DNA of 64,000 bases from JADLGL01 sp050184415 (GTDB lineage Bacteria; Pseudomonadota; Alphaproteobacteria; Rhizobiales; Kaistiaceae), in the NCBI GenBank assembly GCA_050184415.1, contig JBFXAJ010000001.1, positions 124,001 to 188,000 of the forward strand, in the 5' to 3' direction. Both the position numbers and the translations under genes were made by a program. Positions within the stretch are counted from its first letter, which is position 1; each line of letters starts with the position of its first letter. The notes under the pieces are model-generated. The model was not told the origin of the DNA, made no database searches, and worked only from the letters and a program-made list of their open reading frames with translations. Shown here piece by piece: positions 31,035 through 39,123 of the stretch.

Positions 31035-31625
31035 TTACCTGCGGTAGAAGTTGCACTGGGCGTTGCCGGCGCCGAAATAGAACTCGCATTCTTCGAGCGT
31101 GATGTCGGTGCGGCCCTTGACGTAGTACTCGATGAAGTAGGCGAGATCGTCGATCTCCTCGGCGGTGAAGCGCTCGCCGCCGCGCTGGGGGACGCGATCG
31201 CCGAGCTGCGCCGCGGTCTGGCCGTAGCACTCGGTGCTGTCGCGCCGGTAACCGTCGCGCCAGAAATAGGGCATCGCCGTTCCCGGGCGGCCGCAGGAAA
31301 TCGTCTGCTCGATGAACTCGAGGGGCAGGAGCGAGGCGCGCAGCGACGGTCCGCCCGGATTCGGCCCCTCGCGGGTGCCATCCGCGGCCCAGCCGTGGCA
31401 ACCGCGGCATCCGCCTTCCTTGTAGAGCTCGAGCCCGGCGAGGACGCGCGCCTCGTCAATTTCGACGGCCGGTGCTGCCGCTCCAGCGGCCGGCGCCGCG
31501 GGCTCCGCCGGAGCGGGGGGCGGCGTCGCCGGGCCGAGAAGGGCGTTCACAGAAGAATAGCCGAGGATCAGCGTGACCGCGGCCAGACCGACGACACGTG
31601 CGAAGGAAGAGCGGAGCATTCGCAT
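31035..31625 (-). CDS. Membrane-anchored c-type cytochrome
   Basis: A 196-residue protein. An N-terminal helix (FARVVGLAAVTLILGYS) is a signal anchor, followed by a Pro/Ala linker to about residue 55. The class I cytochrome domain has one haem site, CRGCH, and a probable Met ligand in GTAMPYFW. The C-terminal region adds two more Cys. It would carry electrons in the periplasm, possibly from the PQQ dehydrogenase encoded nearby when that gene was intact. Start at ATG 31625; ATG 31619 is also possible. Confidence 0.88.
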   Translation of the reverse strand: MRMLRSSFARVVGLAAVTLILGYSSVNALLGPATPPPAPAEPAAPAAGAAAPAVEIDEARVLAGLELYKEGGCRGCHGWAADGTREGPNPGGPSLRASLLPLEFIEQTISCGRPGTAMPYFWRDGYRRDSTECYGQTAAQLGDRVPQRGGERFTAEEIDDLAYFIEYYVKGRTDITLEECEFYFGAGNAQCNFYRR

Positions 31626-31702
31626 TGTTAGGTTCCGTAGCTTGCGTGATGGAGACTAGGTGTAAGCCAAAGCTCAAGCGAAACGAAGTGCAGCACGTGC
31701 AG

Positions 31703-33202
31703 TCATGGGCCGATCCGACCGTCGGGCAGGATCGTGTTGGTCAGGATCGCGCCGGTCAGGTCCATCCCGGTGGCCCGCGCGCGAAGGAGGCGCGCTTCGC
31801 TGAGGTCGGCGTTGACGAAGATCGTGTTGGCGAGGTCCGCCTCGAGGAAGTCGGTGCGGAGGGCCGTCGTGCCGGTCAGGTCCACGCCGCGAAGGCGGGA
31901 TCGGTAGAAGGTCACGTCCGTGAGGTCCGCGCCGGCCAGGACGGCGAGCTGGAGGTCGGCCTCGACGAAGACGGAGCCGGTGAGGATTGCTCCGGAGAGA
32001 TCGGCTCCGGCGAGATTGGCGCCGAGGGCATAGGCGTTCTGCCAGGTGACGTCTGAGAGCGTCGCGCTGGTAAAGCGCGCCCTTTCCGCGACGAGGCGAT
32101 CGAGCTTGGCGCCGGCGAAGCTCGCTCCGGCAGCATCGGCCTGATAGAGGAGAGCGCCGGTCAGATCCGCTCCGGTCAGGCTGGCGAATTTGAGGTCGGC
32201 CAGATTGAGATTGGCGTCCGTCAAGTCGGCGCCGTCGAGCGTGGCGCGGCCGAGCAGCGCCCGGTGAAGCGATGCGCCGGAGAGGTTCGCCCCGCTGAGA
32301 TCGGCCCCCGCGAGGTTCCGCCGCGCTAGGTCCGCGCCCGACAGATCGCAGCCCGGGCAGTCGATGCTGGCGCCGGCGAGGAAGGCCGCAATCCGGTCGG
32401 TCGGAACCGGGGGCTCGGCGATGGCGACCGGCGGCGGTTCCGTGGTGCCGCTGTAAATGGGCTCGCCCGCCGTGTCCGCCTGGAAGACCTCCATCCGTGC
32501 CGTGCTCTCATAGTAGCCGACCCGGATCTGGTTCGTGGCGGGATCGAACAGGGTCTGTCCCGGACGGCGGAGGAGGCGCGCGCGCGTGGTGACGACGAGG
32601 CCGTCATCGGTGAGCTTCCGGCAATCCTGTTTCACGAGTGAGTTCCCGACCGGCGTCTCGCCTTCGGCGACGGGGAGGTCGGTGCACTCCCAGCTGCCGG
32701 CCCCGTAGAGGGACTGCACGAACACGGCCATCGAATAGGCGAAGCGGCGTTCGCGATCGGGCATGCGGTCGTCGGTTACTGCGCGGATGCCACGGAGGAT
32801 CCCGGCGCGGTCGAAGAGGGCTGCGGCGATGATCTGGAAATTGCCGATCTTGGTCCCGGCGAAGAGCTCGGCCTGGAGGAGATCGCGGTGGGCGAGCGCG
32901 CGAAAATGGGCCTCGTCATCGTAGCGGAACTGGACCTCATAGAGGCCGCTGGGCTCGGGCGGACACCGCGCGAACTCGGCGAAGCCGGCGATCGGCACCG
33001 AAGGCGGTCCGCCATTGGTGCCGCACGCGAATTCCTGGAACCCCGATGGCTGCTCGCTGAACGGGGCGCCGATCACAAGGTTCCTGATGGTCGATCGGGT
33101 GACGTCGGTCGGCTGGGCGAGCGCCGCGGAAGCGGCCGTTAGGACCATTGCGGCAAGGGCGGCGACGACGGGCAGGGGCCGGCCGGATTTGGGGACGGTC
33201 AT
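31703..33202 (-). CDS. Exported two-domain pentapeptide-repeat protein
   Basis: A 499-residue protein starting at ATG 33202 (GGAGCAG before it), with a signal peptide ending AALAQ. Residues about 30-265 form an unrecognised globular domain containing several Cys (EFACGTNGG, SWECTDLP, KQDCRKL). After IDCPGCDLSGADL come about 45 pentapeptide repeats of the A(D/N)LXX type to the end. The CxxCDL cap matches the protein at 13263-14036. The protein is likely periplasmic or extracellular. Its role is unknown. Confidence 0.85.
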   Translation of the reverse strand: MTVPKSGRPLPVVAALAAMVLTAASAALAQPTDVTRSTIRNLVIGAPFSEQPSGFQEFACGTNGGPPSVPIAGFAEFARCPPEPSGLYEVQFRYDDEAHFRALAHRDLLQAELFAGTKIGNFQIIAAALFDRAGILRGIRAVTDDRMPDRERRFAYSMAVFVQSLYGAGSWECTDLPVAEGETPVGNSLVKQDCRKLTDDGLVVTTRARLLRRPGQTLFDPATNQIRVGYYESTARMEVFQADTAGEPIYSGTTEPPPVAIAEPPVPTDRIAAFLAGASIDCPGCDLSGADLARRNLAGADLSGANLSGASLHRALLGRATLDGADLTDANLNLADLKFASLTGADLTGALLYQADAAGASFAGAKLDRLVAERARFTSATLSDVTWQNAYALGANLAGADLSGAILTGSVFVEADLQLAVLAGADLTDVTFYRSRLRGVDLTGTTALRTDFLEADLANTIFVNADLSEARLLRARATGMDLTGAILTNTILPDGRIGP

Positions 33203-33296
33203 CTGCTCCGGAACCTGCACCAAACGCCCTTCGACGGAATTTCAAGTGGCCGGTGCGGCCATTGCTGGCCGCACCGGGTAAGTCCTGCTGGAGTGC

Positions 33297-34694
33297 CTAG
33301 AGGGCGAAGAAGTAGAGGGTCCAGCTCCGCTGGATGTTGCGGAGCGAGGCGGTGTTCGGATTGTCGCCACGGGCGGGGTAGCCGCCGCCGGCGAAGAGCG
33401 AGTTGATGTTGCTGGTCGCAACCGGGATCACGACGAACTGCTTGCCGTTGACCGCATAGGTCACCGGAGGCGCTTCGATCGGCGATCCGAGGTTGATGCT
33501 CCAGAGGACATCGAGGGTCTCGTCGTTCATGGCGAAGAACTCGCCATCGACCGTCGACGAGAAGACGAGGCCGCCCGCGGTGGACAGCGTTCCGCCATAG
33601 GGCGCGAACGGCGTGTCGTGGGTTGCCGCGATCGTCCCGTCGGGACGGACGGCGACGACCGCGCCGGTCGTGATGTCCGACGGGAGCTGGTTGGTCTCGC
33701 AGCCCTCGATCGAGGCGCCGTAGCTCATGCCGGTGCGATGGCTGTAGGTCGTCGGCCAGTGGTTCACGCCGCCCTGGATGTTCGGGCAGAATTCGGGGGC
33801 CGCGCCGTCGCCGGCATAGGGTCCGAGGGCGTAGGTCTGGATGCCGCCCACCGCGAGGTCGGCATTGTACTCGACGGGCATGCCGGTCTTCGGGTCGAGG
33901 CCCGCGGTCCAGGTGACTTCGTTGACGTACTGCGTGCCGGCGATGAACGTGCCGTCGGTCGCGTTGAGGACGTAGTAGAAGCCGTTGCGGCCGAAATGCT
34001 CGAGCTGCTTGACGCCGTTGACTTCGATCAGTTGGTGCGTGCCGATCTCGTCATAGTCCCACTGCTCGTTCGGCGTGTACTGGAAGTACCATTCGAGGGC
34101 GCCGTCATCGGCGTTGATGGCCACAACGCTCGAGCTGTAGAGGTTGTCGCCGGGCCGCAGCGTCGGATCGCCGAACGGCGTCGGGTTTGCGGTGCCCCAG
34201 TAGATCAAATTGGTGTCGGGGTCGAAGGTGCCGGTGGTCCAGAGGCCCGACGCGCCGGTCAGGTAGACGTCGTTGTCCGGCCAGGTCTCATGGCCGGGCT
34301 CGCCGGGGCCGGGAATGGTCCAGAAGGTCCACAGGAGCTCGCCGTCCTCGGCGCTGCGCGCTTCCATGCGGCCGCGCATCGGGGCGTCGCCGGCCGGACC
34401 CATGATGATCCGGTCGGAGAGCGCGAGCGGCGCCATGGTGAAGTATTCGGCCGGGTTCTGCTGGGTCGCGATGTCCCAGACCACCTCGCCGGTCGCGGTG
34501 TCGGTCGCCGTGAGATAGCCGTCGCGGGTCAGCGTGTAGGCATTGGTCCCGAGGAGTGCGGCGCCGCGATTGTTGACGATGCCCGCGACCGGCATGTGGA
34601 TCGACAGGTCCGCCGGTGGCGGCCAGTCGCGATCGTCGGTGCTTCCCCTCCTGGAGCTCCTCCCACGCCCATCAGCGTAGCTGCCCCGCAGCAA
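33297..34694 (-). pseudogene. 5'-truncated PQQ-dependent alcohol dehydrogenase
   Basis: The open frame encodes 465 residues of a quinoprotein beta-propeller: RGAALLGTNAYTLTRDGYL onward, NPTPFGDPTLRPGDNLY, YFQYTPNEQWDYDEIG (catalytic Asp region) and CETNQLPSD. Full-length enzymes have a signal peptide and a further 100-150 residues, including the first propeller blade and the Cys-Cys disulfide ring, before this point. Here the first 30 residues (MLRGSYADGRGRSSRRG...) are unrelated and no signal peptide exists. It cannot reach the periplasm, so it is probably dead. A start further inside cannot rescue it. Confidence 0.75.
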
Positions 34695-34716
34695 ATTTAT
34701 TGAGTACGCTCAGCAC

Positions 34717-34744
34717 AAGTCATGACCCGAACGGGTCATGACTT
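34717..34744. promoter_or_regulatory. 13-bp perfect inverted repeat between divergent genes
   Basis: Arms AAGTCATGACCCG (34717-34729) and CGGGTCATGACTT (34732-34744) with loop AA. It lies between the truncated dehydrogenase (leftward) and an SNase-fold gene (rightward, start 34784). Either an operator for the divergent pair or a hairpin left at the truncation point. Confidence 0.55.
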
Positions 34745-34783
34745 GGGACCGGCTGGCCTTCATCGGTCGGCAAGGAGGCGCGC

Positions 34784-35332
34784 GTGGATCGGCGACGGCA
34801 ATTTCGGAGCGTTTGCGTGGTTTTCGTCGCCGTGCTGGCGGCTTTGCTCGCGTCGGGTCCTGCGGGCGCGCTCACCATCACCGGACCAGGTACGGCGTTG
34901 AACGCGTATTCGTTCAGCGTCGATGGCTACGAGGTTTATCTTCTCGGCGTGGATTCGGTCGAACGCACACAAGGCTGCGAGATCGACCGCCGCGACTGGG
35001 ATTGCGGCATCGCTGCGATCCGGCACCTCGAGGAAGTCCTCTATGAGGGACCGGTGACGTGCGAAACAGTGTTTGGCCCCGACGGTGAGAACCGCGTTGT
35101 GGCGATCTGCACTCTTTATGGCGACGATCTCGGTGGCCGGCTGATAGCCGAAGGGTTCGCGGTTGCCATGCCCAACGAAACCACCCGCTACGCGGCCCTC
35201 GAGACGGAGGCGCGCGCCGCGGGCGTCGGACTGTGGCAGGGCCGGTTCACGCCGCCGGCGATCTTCCGGTCGCGGCCGATGGCGCCGCAGTCAACGCGGC
35301 CCGCATTCTATCCGCCCGTGCCGATCGACTAG
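34784..35332 (+). CDS. Exported SNase-fold protein (second copy)
   Basis: A 182-residue protein; GTG 34784 follows AAGGAGG. The signal peptide spans about residues 1-29. The SNase-like core is SFSVDGYEVYLLGVDSVER, with DSVE at the Asp40-Glu43 site and NRVVAICTLYG, while Arg35 is replaced by Tyr. GLWQGRFTPPAIFRS closely parallels GLWQGEFMPPSEFRF of the 30459-30959 protein, so the two are paralogues. It probably acts by binding rather than cutting nucleic acid (inference). The lipoprotein gene follows after 25 bp. Confidence 0.78.
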   Translation: MDRRRQFRSVCVVFVAVLAALLASGPAGALTITGPGTALNAYSFSVDGYEVYLLGVDSVERTQGCEIDRRDWDCGIAAIRHLEEVLYEGPVTCETVFGPDGENRVVAICTLYGDDLGGRLIAEGFAVAMPNETTRYAALETEARAAGVGLWQGRFTPPAIFRSRPMAPQSTRPAFYPPVPID

Positions 35333-35357
35333 GATTGGCGGAAGAGGGAGAGCCTGG

Positions 35358-35867
35358 ATGATCGGGACTGCGCGCCGACGGACTTCGTCTCTCGTCGCTC
35401 TCGTGACGGCCCTGCTCCTGGCGGCGTGTGGCGACGACGATTCGGCGGGTGACGAGCCGGTTGCGGCGGAGCCCGTCGCGGCGGAGCCCGTGGCGGCGGC
35501 ACCGGGTGGAACGCCGGCGCCCGGGGTGGCGGGAGCCGAGGCCATCCCGGCCAATCCGGTGATCGAGGCGCTCGAGCTGAACGACTGGTACCGCGCGATC
35601 CTCGTCAATCCGGACGCCGTCGCCGACCCGCGCGACCTCGAGGCGATCGCGCGGCCCTATTGCGAAGGGCTCGACGTCTGCCGGGCCGCGATCTGGTTCG
35701 ATGTCCGCGACCTGCCGCGGGCGATGCCGGTGCCGGCACGGCAGATCGAGGAGCAGGCCTTCGCGCTCGGCCGGACGATTACCGGGGAGGAGAACATCCT
35801 CTGGAACTGCGATATCTTCCCGGAGTTCGAGGCCGAGCGGGCCTGCCTGCCGCGGCCGATGCGTTGA
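35358..35867 (+). CDS. Lipoprotein with VAAEP repeats
   Basis: A 169-residue lipoprotein. The lipobox is LLLAAC (Cys about residue 24), then an acidic stretch and repeats of VAAEP with a Gly/Pro linker, and a globular domain of about 100 residues with four Cys (PYCEGLDVCRAAIWFDV, ILWNCDIFPEFEAERAC). I do not recognise the domain. It is cotranscribed with the SNase-fold gene. ATG 35358 follows GGGAGAG. Confidence 0.75.
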   Translation: MIGTARRRTSSLVALVTALLLAACGDDDSAGDEPVAAEPVAAEPVAAAPGGTPAPGVAGAEAIPANPVIEALELNDWYRAILVNPDAVADPRDLEAIARPYCEGLDVCRAAIWFDVRDLPRAMPVPARQIEEQAFALGRTITGEENILWNCDIFPEFEAERACLPRPMR

Positions 35868-35920
35868 GTGGTGAGTAGTGAGTAGGGCGGTTCGTTCCGC
35901 CGGGTTCACCATTCACCATC
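35865..35920. repeat. TGAGTAG heptamer inverted repeat
   Basis: Left-arm units TGAGTGG, TGAGTAG, TGAGTAG run from the lipoprotein stop codon into GGCGG; after TTCGTT the right arm gives CCGCC then TTCACCATTCACC. The inner stem is perfect and the outer one imperfect. It fills the gap between convergent genes and belongs to the family at 20897-20972. Confidence 0.65.
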
Positions 35921-35929
35921 TCGCTTCCC

Positions 35930-36868
35930 TCAGAGCGGCTTGAGACCCGCCTCGATCTCCTGGCGCCGGCCTTCCAGGAAGGGCGGCAGGGACAGCCGTT
36001 CGCCGAGATGGGCCATCGGCTCGTCGGCGTGGAAGCCGGGGCCGTCGGTCGCGATCTCGAACAGGATGCCGTTCGGCTCGCGGAAATAGAGACTCTGGAA
36101 GTAGAAGCGGTCGACCTTGCCGCTGTTGGGAATCCGCAGTGCCTTCAGCTTCTCCGCCCAGGCGTCATATTCCTCGGCATTGGGCGTGCGGAACGCGACA
36201 TGGTGGACGCCGCCCGCGCCCTGCTGGGCCGGCGGCAGCGCGGGCTGGACCGCGACATGGACCTCGGTCTCCGGACCGCCCTCGGCCATCTTGTAGACGT
36301 GGACGGTGTCGGTCCCCAGCGGATAGGTCCGGACCGCCTCCATCGCCACGACTCCGGTCAGGACGGCGGCGGTCGGCTCGAGGTTCGGGACGGATAGTGT
36401 GATCGGGCCGAGGCCGCGGATCTGGTGATCGGGCGGCACCGGGCTCTGCTCCCATGGGTTTGCCGTGCCCTGGCCGTGGTCGTCCACGAGCGCGAGGCGT
36501 TGTCCCTCCGGGTCTTCGAAGGCGAGGGTAAGGCGGCCGTCGACCTCTTCGATCTCGTCCACGATCGCGCCCACGGTGCGGAGGCGGTCGCGCCAGAAGG
36601 CGAGGGCATCTTCGCCGTTCACCCGGAAGCCGGTGCGGGCGATCGAGTGGGTGCCGCGCAGCTCGCGGCCGACCGGCCAGTCGAAGAAGGTGATGTCGGT
36701 GCCGGGGCTCGCGAGGCCGTCGGCGTAGAAGAGGTGGTAGGCGCTGGTGTCGTCCTGGTTGACCGTCTTTTTCACGAGGCGAAGGCCGAGCGTGTCGACA
36801 TAGAAGCGCCTGTTGCCCGGAGCATCGGCCGTTACGGCGGTGAGATGGTGGAACCCGAGCAGCTTCAT
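35930..36868 (-). CDS. Ring-cleaving dioxygenase-like VOC protein (MhqO type)
   Basis: A 312-residue protein with two glyoxalase/VOC domains. The first begins GFHHLTAVTADAPGNRRFY; the second has GGVHHVAFRTPN, and YFREPNGILFEIATDGPGF carries the metal Glu. His in each module and the Glu form a likely Fe(II) site. Homologues such as MhqO are induced by quinones and cleave hydroquinone rings, but the substrate here is not defined. It is a single gene, cytoplasmic, with ATG 36868. Confidence 0.88.
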   Translation of the reverse strand: MKLLGFHHLTAVTADAPGNRRFYVDTLGLRLVKKTVNQDDTSAYHLFYADGLASPGTDITFFDWPVGRELRGTHSIARTGFRVNGEDALAFWRDRLRTVGAIVDEIEEVDGRLTLAFEDPEGQRLALVDDHGQGTANPWEQSPVPPDHQIRGLGPITLSVPNLEPTAAVLTGVVAMEAVRTYPLGTDTVHVYKMAEGGPETEVHVAVQPALPPAQQGAGGVHHVAFRTPNAEEYDAWAEKLKALRIPNSGKVDRFYFQSLYFREPNGILFEIATDGPGFHADEPMAHLGERLSLPPFLEGRRQEIEAGLKPL

Positions 36869-37223
36869 GGGACGCCCCGTTGTGATGCGTTCGTGATGGC
36901 GACCCCGGCCGCCGGCGATCCTCCTATTTAGGCGGTCCGCGGCCTCGGCGCACCCGGGCCGGAGACCGAGACTACGGGGGGGCGACAGGCGCAGGCGACG
37001 TAAGGATCGGCAAAACTACCGAAAATTAAGCATGCGGATTCACTGTCGGCGCGATTCGCGTTGCAGTCCGACTCCAGACGGAATCCGTTGACGACCATGA
37101 AAGCTCCATGGTATCCCATGCCATCCCGCTCGGATGGAGCCATGAGGGCTGTGCCGCGCTCTGCGTCGGCGCGTGCGGGCTTGCGTTGCCGCCACACGGA
37201 CGGCGCCGCGACTTGGTGGCCGG
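36869..37223. other. Gene-free upstream region of the dcw cluster
   Basis: About 355 bp without a convincing gene. It includes a relatively AT-rich stretch near 37010-37035 (CAAAACTACCGAAAATTAAG) that is a candidate promoter zone for mraZ or for the divergent VOC gene. Several CCATG/CATGG words cluster at 37097-37145. No clear sigma-70 pair was found. Confidence 0.4.
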
Positions 37224-37278
37224 CATCGGAAACATCCGATGTGGGTTGGTGCCCAACATCGGGAACACCCGATGTTGG
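37224..37278 (+). promoter_or_regulatory. Tandem CATCGG-AACA-CCGATG dyads before mraZ
   Basis: Two dyads with identical AACA centres: CATCGGA/TCCGATG (37224-37241) and CATCGGG/CCCGATG (37257-37274), the second extended to 11-bp arms. They repeat with a 33-bp period and end 18 bp before the mraZ ATG. They could be operators for a dimeric regulator or leader hairpins near the ribosome site. They are not the TGGG-N5 boxes known for enterobacterial MraZ. Confidence 0.5.
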
Positions 37279-37295
37279 TGGGGACGGCGGGCTCG

Positions 37296-37754
37296 ATGGA
37301 CGAATTCGTCTCGACCTACACGAACCGGCTGGACAGCAAGGGTCGCGTGTCGATCCCGGCGCCGTTCCGGGCCGTGCTCGCCCGCGACGGATTCAACGGG
37401 CTCTATTGCTGCCCGACGCTCGACCAGAAGGCCTACGACGCCGGCGGGACGGGGCTGCGCGACAGCATCCGGAGGACGCTCGACCAGTTCGAGCCGTTCT
37501 CGGTCGAGTACGAGCTGTTCTCGACCAACCTCATCGGCGAGAGCGAGATCCTGACGATCGACTCCGACGGCCGCACAGTGCTGTCGGAGGGGATCATGAA
37601 GCACGCCGGTCTCACCGACCGGGTGACCTTCGTCGGGCAGGGATTCAAGTTCCAGCTCTGGGAGCCGGAGCGGTTCGAGGCCTTCCGCGAGGAAGCGCGG
37701 AACCGGGTCCGCGAGCTCCGGCAGCGGCTCAGCACGGCGAGGGCCGAGCGATGA
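37296..37754 (+). CDS. mraZ: Transcriptional regulator MraZ
   Basis: A 152-residue protein with two AbrB-like SpoVT folds. It starts MDEFVSTYTNRLDSKGRVSI, and the second repeat contains ESEILTIDSDGRTVLS, matching family order. The start at ATG 37296 fits known MraZ N-termini; GGGGACGG lies upstream. MraZ forms ring-shaped oligomers and in other bacteria controls the dcw operon it heads. ATGA overlap couples it to rsmH. Confidence 0.93.
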   Translation: MDEFVSTYTNRLDSKGRVSIPAPFRAVLARDGFNGLYCCPTLDQKAYDAGGTGLRDSIRRTLDQFEPFSVEYELFSTNLIGESEILTIDSDGRTVLSEGIMKHAGLTDRVTFVGQGFKFQLWEPERFEAFREEARNRVRELRQRLSTARAER

Positions 37755-38764
37755 GCGCCGCCGAAAGCCCGGCCTGGGGCAATCATGCGCCGGTCCTCCT
37801 CGACGAGGTGATGGCGGCGCTCGCGCCGGCGGCGGGCGCCATTGTCATTGACGGCACGTTCGGCGCCGGCGGCTACACCCGGGCGCTGCTCGATCGCGGC
37901 TGCAGGGTGATCGCGATCGACCGCGACCCCGACGCGATCGCTGGCGGCGAGGCCCTGGTGCGGGAGGCCGACGGCCGGCTGGCGCTGGTCGAAGGACGCT
38001 TCTCCGCCCTCGACGAGATCGCGCGCGAAGCCGGCTATGAGGCGGTCGATGGCGTCGTCCTCGACATCGGCGTCTCCTCGATGCAGCTCGACATCGCCGA
38101 GCGCGGCTTCTCCTTCATGCGCGACGGTCCGCTCGACATGCGGATGGCGCGGAGCGGGCCTACGGCGGCGGACGTCGTCAACGATCTCGAGCCGCGCGCG
38201 CTGTCTCGCGTCATCGCCATCCTCGGCGAGGAACGGAAGGCCGGCCTCGTCGCCCGCGCCATCGAGCGGGCCCGCGCCGAGAAGAAGCTCAGCCGGACCG
38301 CGGAGCTCGCTGCGATCGTGGAGAGGGCGATCGGCCGCCGGCCGACCGATCCGATCCACCCGGCGACGCGGACCTTCCAGGCGCTCCGCATCTACGTGAA
38401 CAGCGAGCTCGACGAGCTGGCGGACGCGCTCGCCGCGGCCGAGCGCATCCTCGCCGTCGGTGGTCGGCTTGCCGTCGTCACGTTCCACTCGCTCGAGGAC
38501 CGCATCGTCAAGCGGTTCCTCACCGAGCGGAGCCGCGAGCGCTCCGGCGCGTCGCGGCATGCGCCGGAGGCCGTGGTCGCGCCGGCGACGTTCCGGCTGG
38601 TCCGGAAGGGCCATGTCGAGCCCGGCGATGCCGAGGTCCGGCGCAATCCGCGCGCCCGTTCCGCAAAACTCCGGGCCGCGATCCGCACCGAGGCACCTGC
38701 CCGTCCCATCGACGCCGACCTTCTCGGCCTGCCTTCCCTCGCCGCCATCGGGAGCCGCGCATGA
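37751..38764 (+). CDS. rsmH: 16S rRNA (cytosine-1402-N4)-methyltransferase
   Basis: A 337-residue SAM-dependent enzyme (old name MraW). It begins NHAPVLLDEVMAALAP, motif I is IDGTFGAGGYTRALL, and later signatures are DGVVLDIGVSSMQLD, GPLDMRM, HPATRTFQALRIYVN and VVTFHSLEDRIVKRF. It modifies C1402 of 16S rRNA together with RsmI. Length and motifs are normal. Both ends overlap neighbours by ATGA, so it is translationally coupled in the operon. Confidence 0.96.
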   Translation: MSAAESPAWGNHAPVLLDEVMAALAPAAGAIVIDGTFGAGGYTRALLDRGCRVIAIDRDPDAIAGGEALVREADGRLALVEGRFSALDEIAREAGYEAVDGVVLDIGVSSMQLDIAERGFSFMRDGPLDMRMARSGPTAADVVNDLEPRALSRVIAILGEERKAGLVARAIERARAEKKLSRTAELAAIVERAIGRRPTDPIHPATRTFQALRIYVNSELDELADALAAAERILAVGGRLAVVTFHSLEDRIVKRFLTERSRERSGASRHAPEAVVAPATFRLVRKGHVEPGDAEVRRNPRARSAKLRAAIRTEAPARPIDADLLGLPSLAAIGSRA

Positions 38765-39123
38765 GCGCCATCTTCGAGCTGCGCCGTCTCGGCATCCCGC
38801 TGCTCTTCATCATCATGCTGGCGGGCGCCGCCTTCACCTACAACGCCAAGCACCATGCGGTGGAGGCGGCCGATCAGGTCTCCGACCTTCGCCGCCAGAT
38901 CGAGCAGGAGCGGATGCGCCTTTCGCTCCTCAAGGCGGAGTGGGGCGAGCTGACCCAGCCCGGCCGCATCCAGGGCCTGGTCGACCAGTATCCCGAGGTC
39001 CTCGCGCTCCAGCCCTTCGGCATCGACCGCATGGTGCGCATTACCGACATCCCCTTCGCGCCGGATCACGACTTCATCGCGGACATGCTCGCGACGGCGC
39101 CGGCAACCACGGTGCAGCGATGA
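38761..39123 (+). CDS. ftsL: Cell division protein FtsL
   Basis: A 120-residue bitopic membrane protein. One helix (LGIPLLFIIMLAGAAFTY) is followed by a periplasmic coiled coil (HAVEAADQVSDLRRQIEQER) and a short C-terminal domain. Assignment relies on size, topology and position between rsmH and ftsI, since FtsL sequences diverge strongly. It would form a complex with FtsQ and FtsB to activate FtsWI; ftsB is not in this window. Confidence 0.88.
   Translation: MSAIFELRRLGIPLLFIIMLAGAAFTYNAKHHAVEAADQVSDLRRQIEQERMRLSLLKAEWGELTQPGRIQGLVDQYPEVLALQPFGIDRMVRITDIPFAPDHDFIADMLATAPATTVQR

Noticed and set aside
37224..37295. Canonical MraZ operator (three TGGG boxes at 5-bp spacing)
   Set aside because: GTGGG and GGTGGGG occur but not as three evenly spaced direct repeats; the dyads are the clearer signal.
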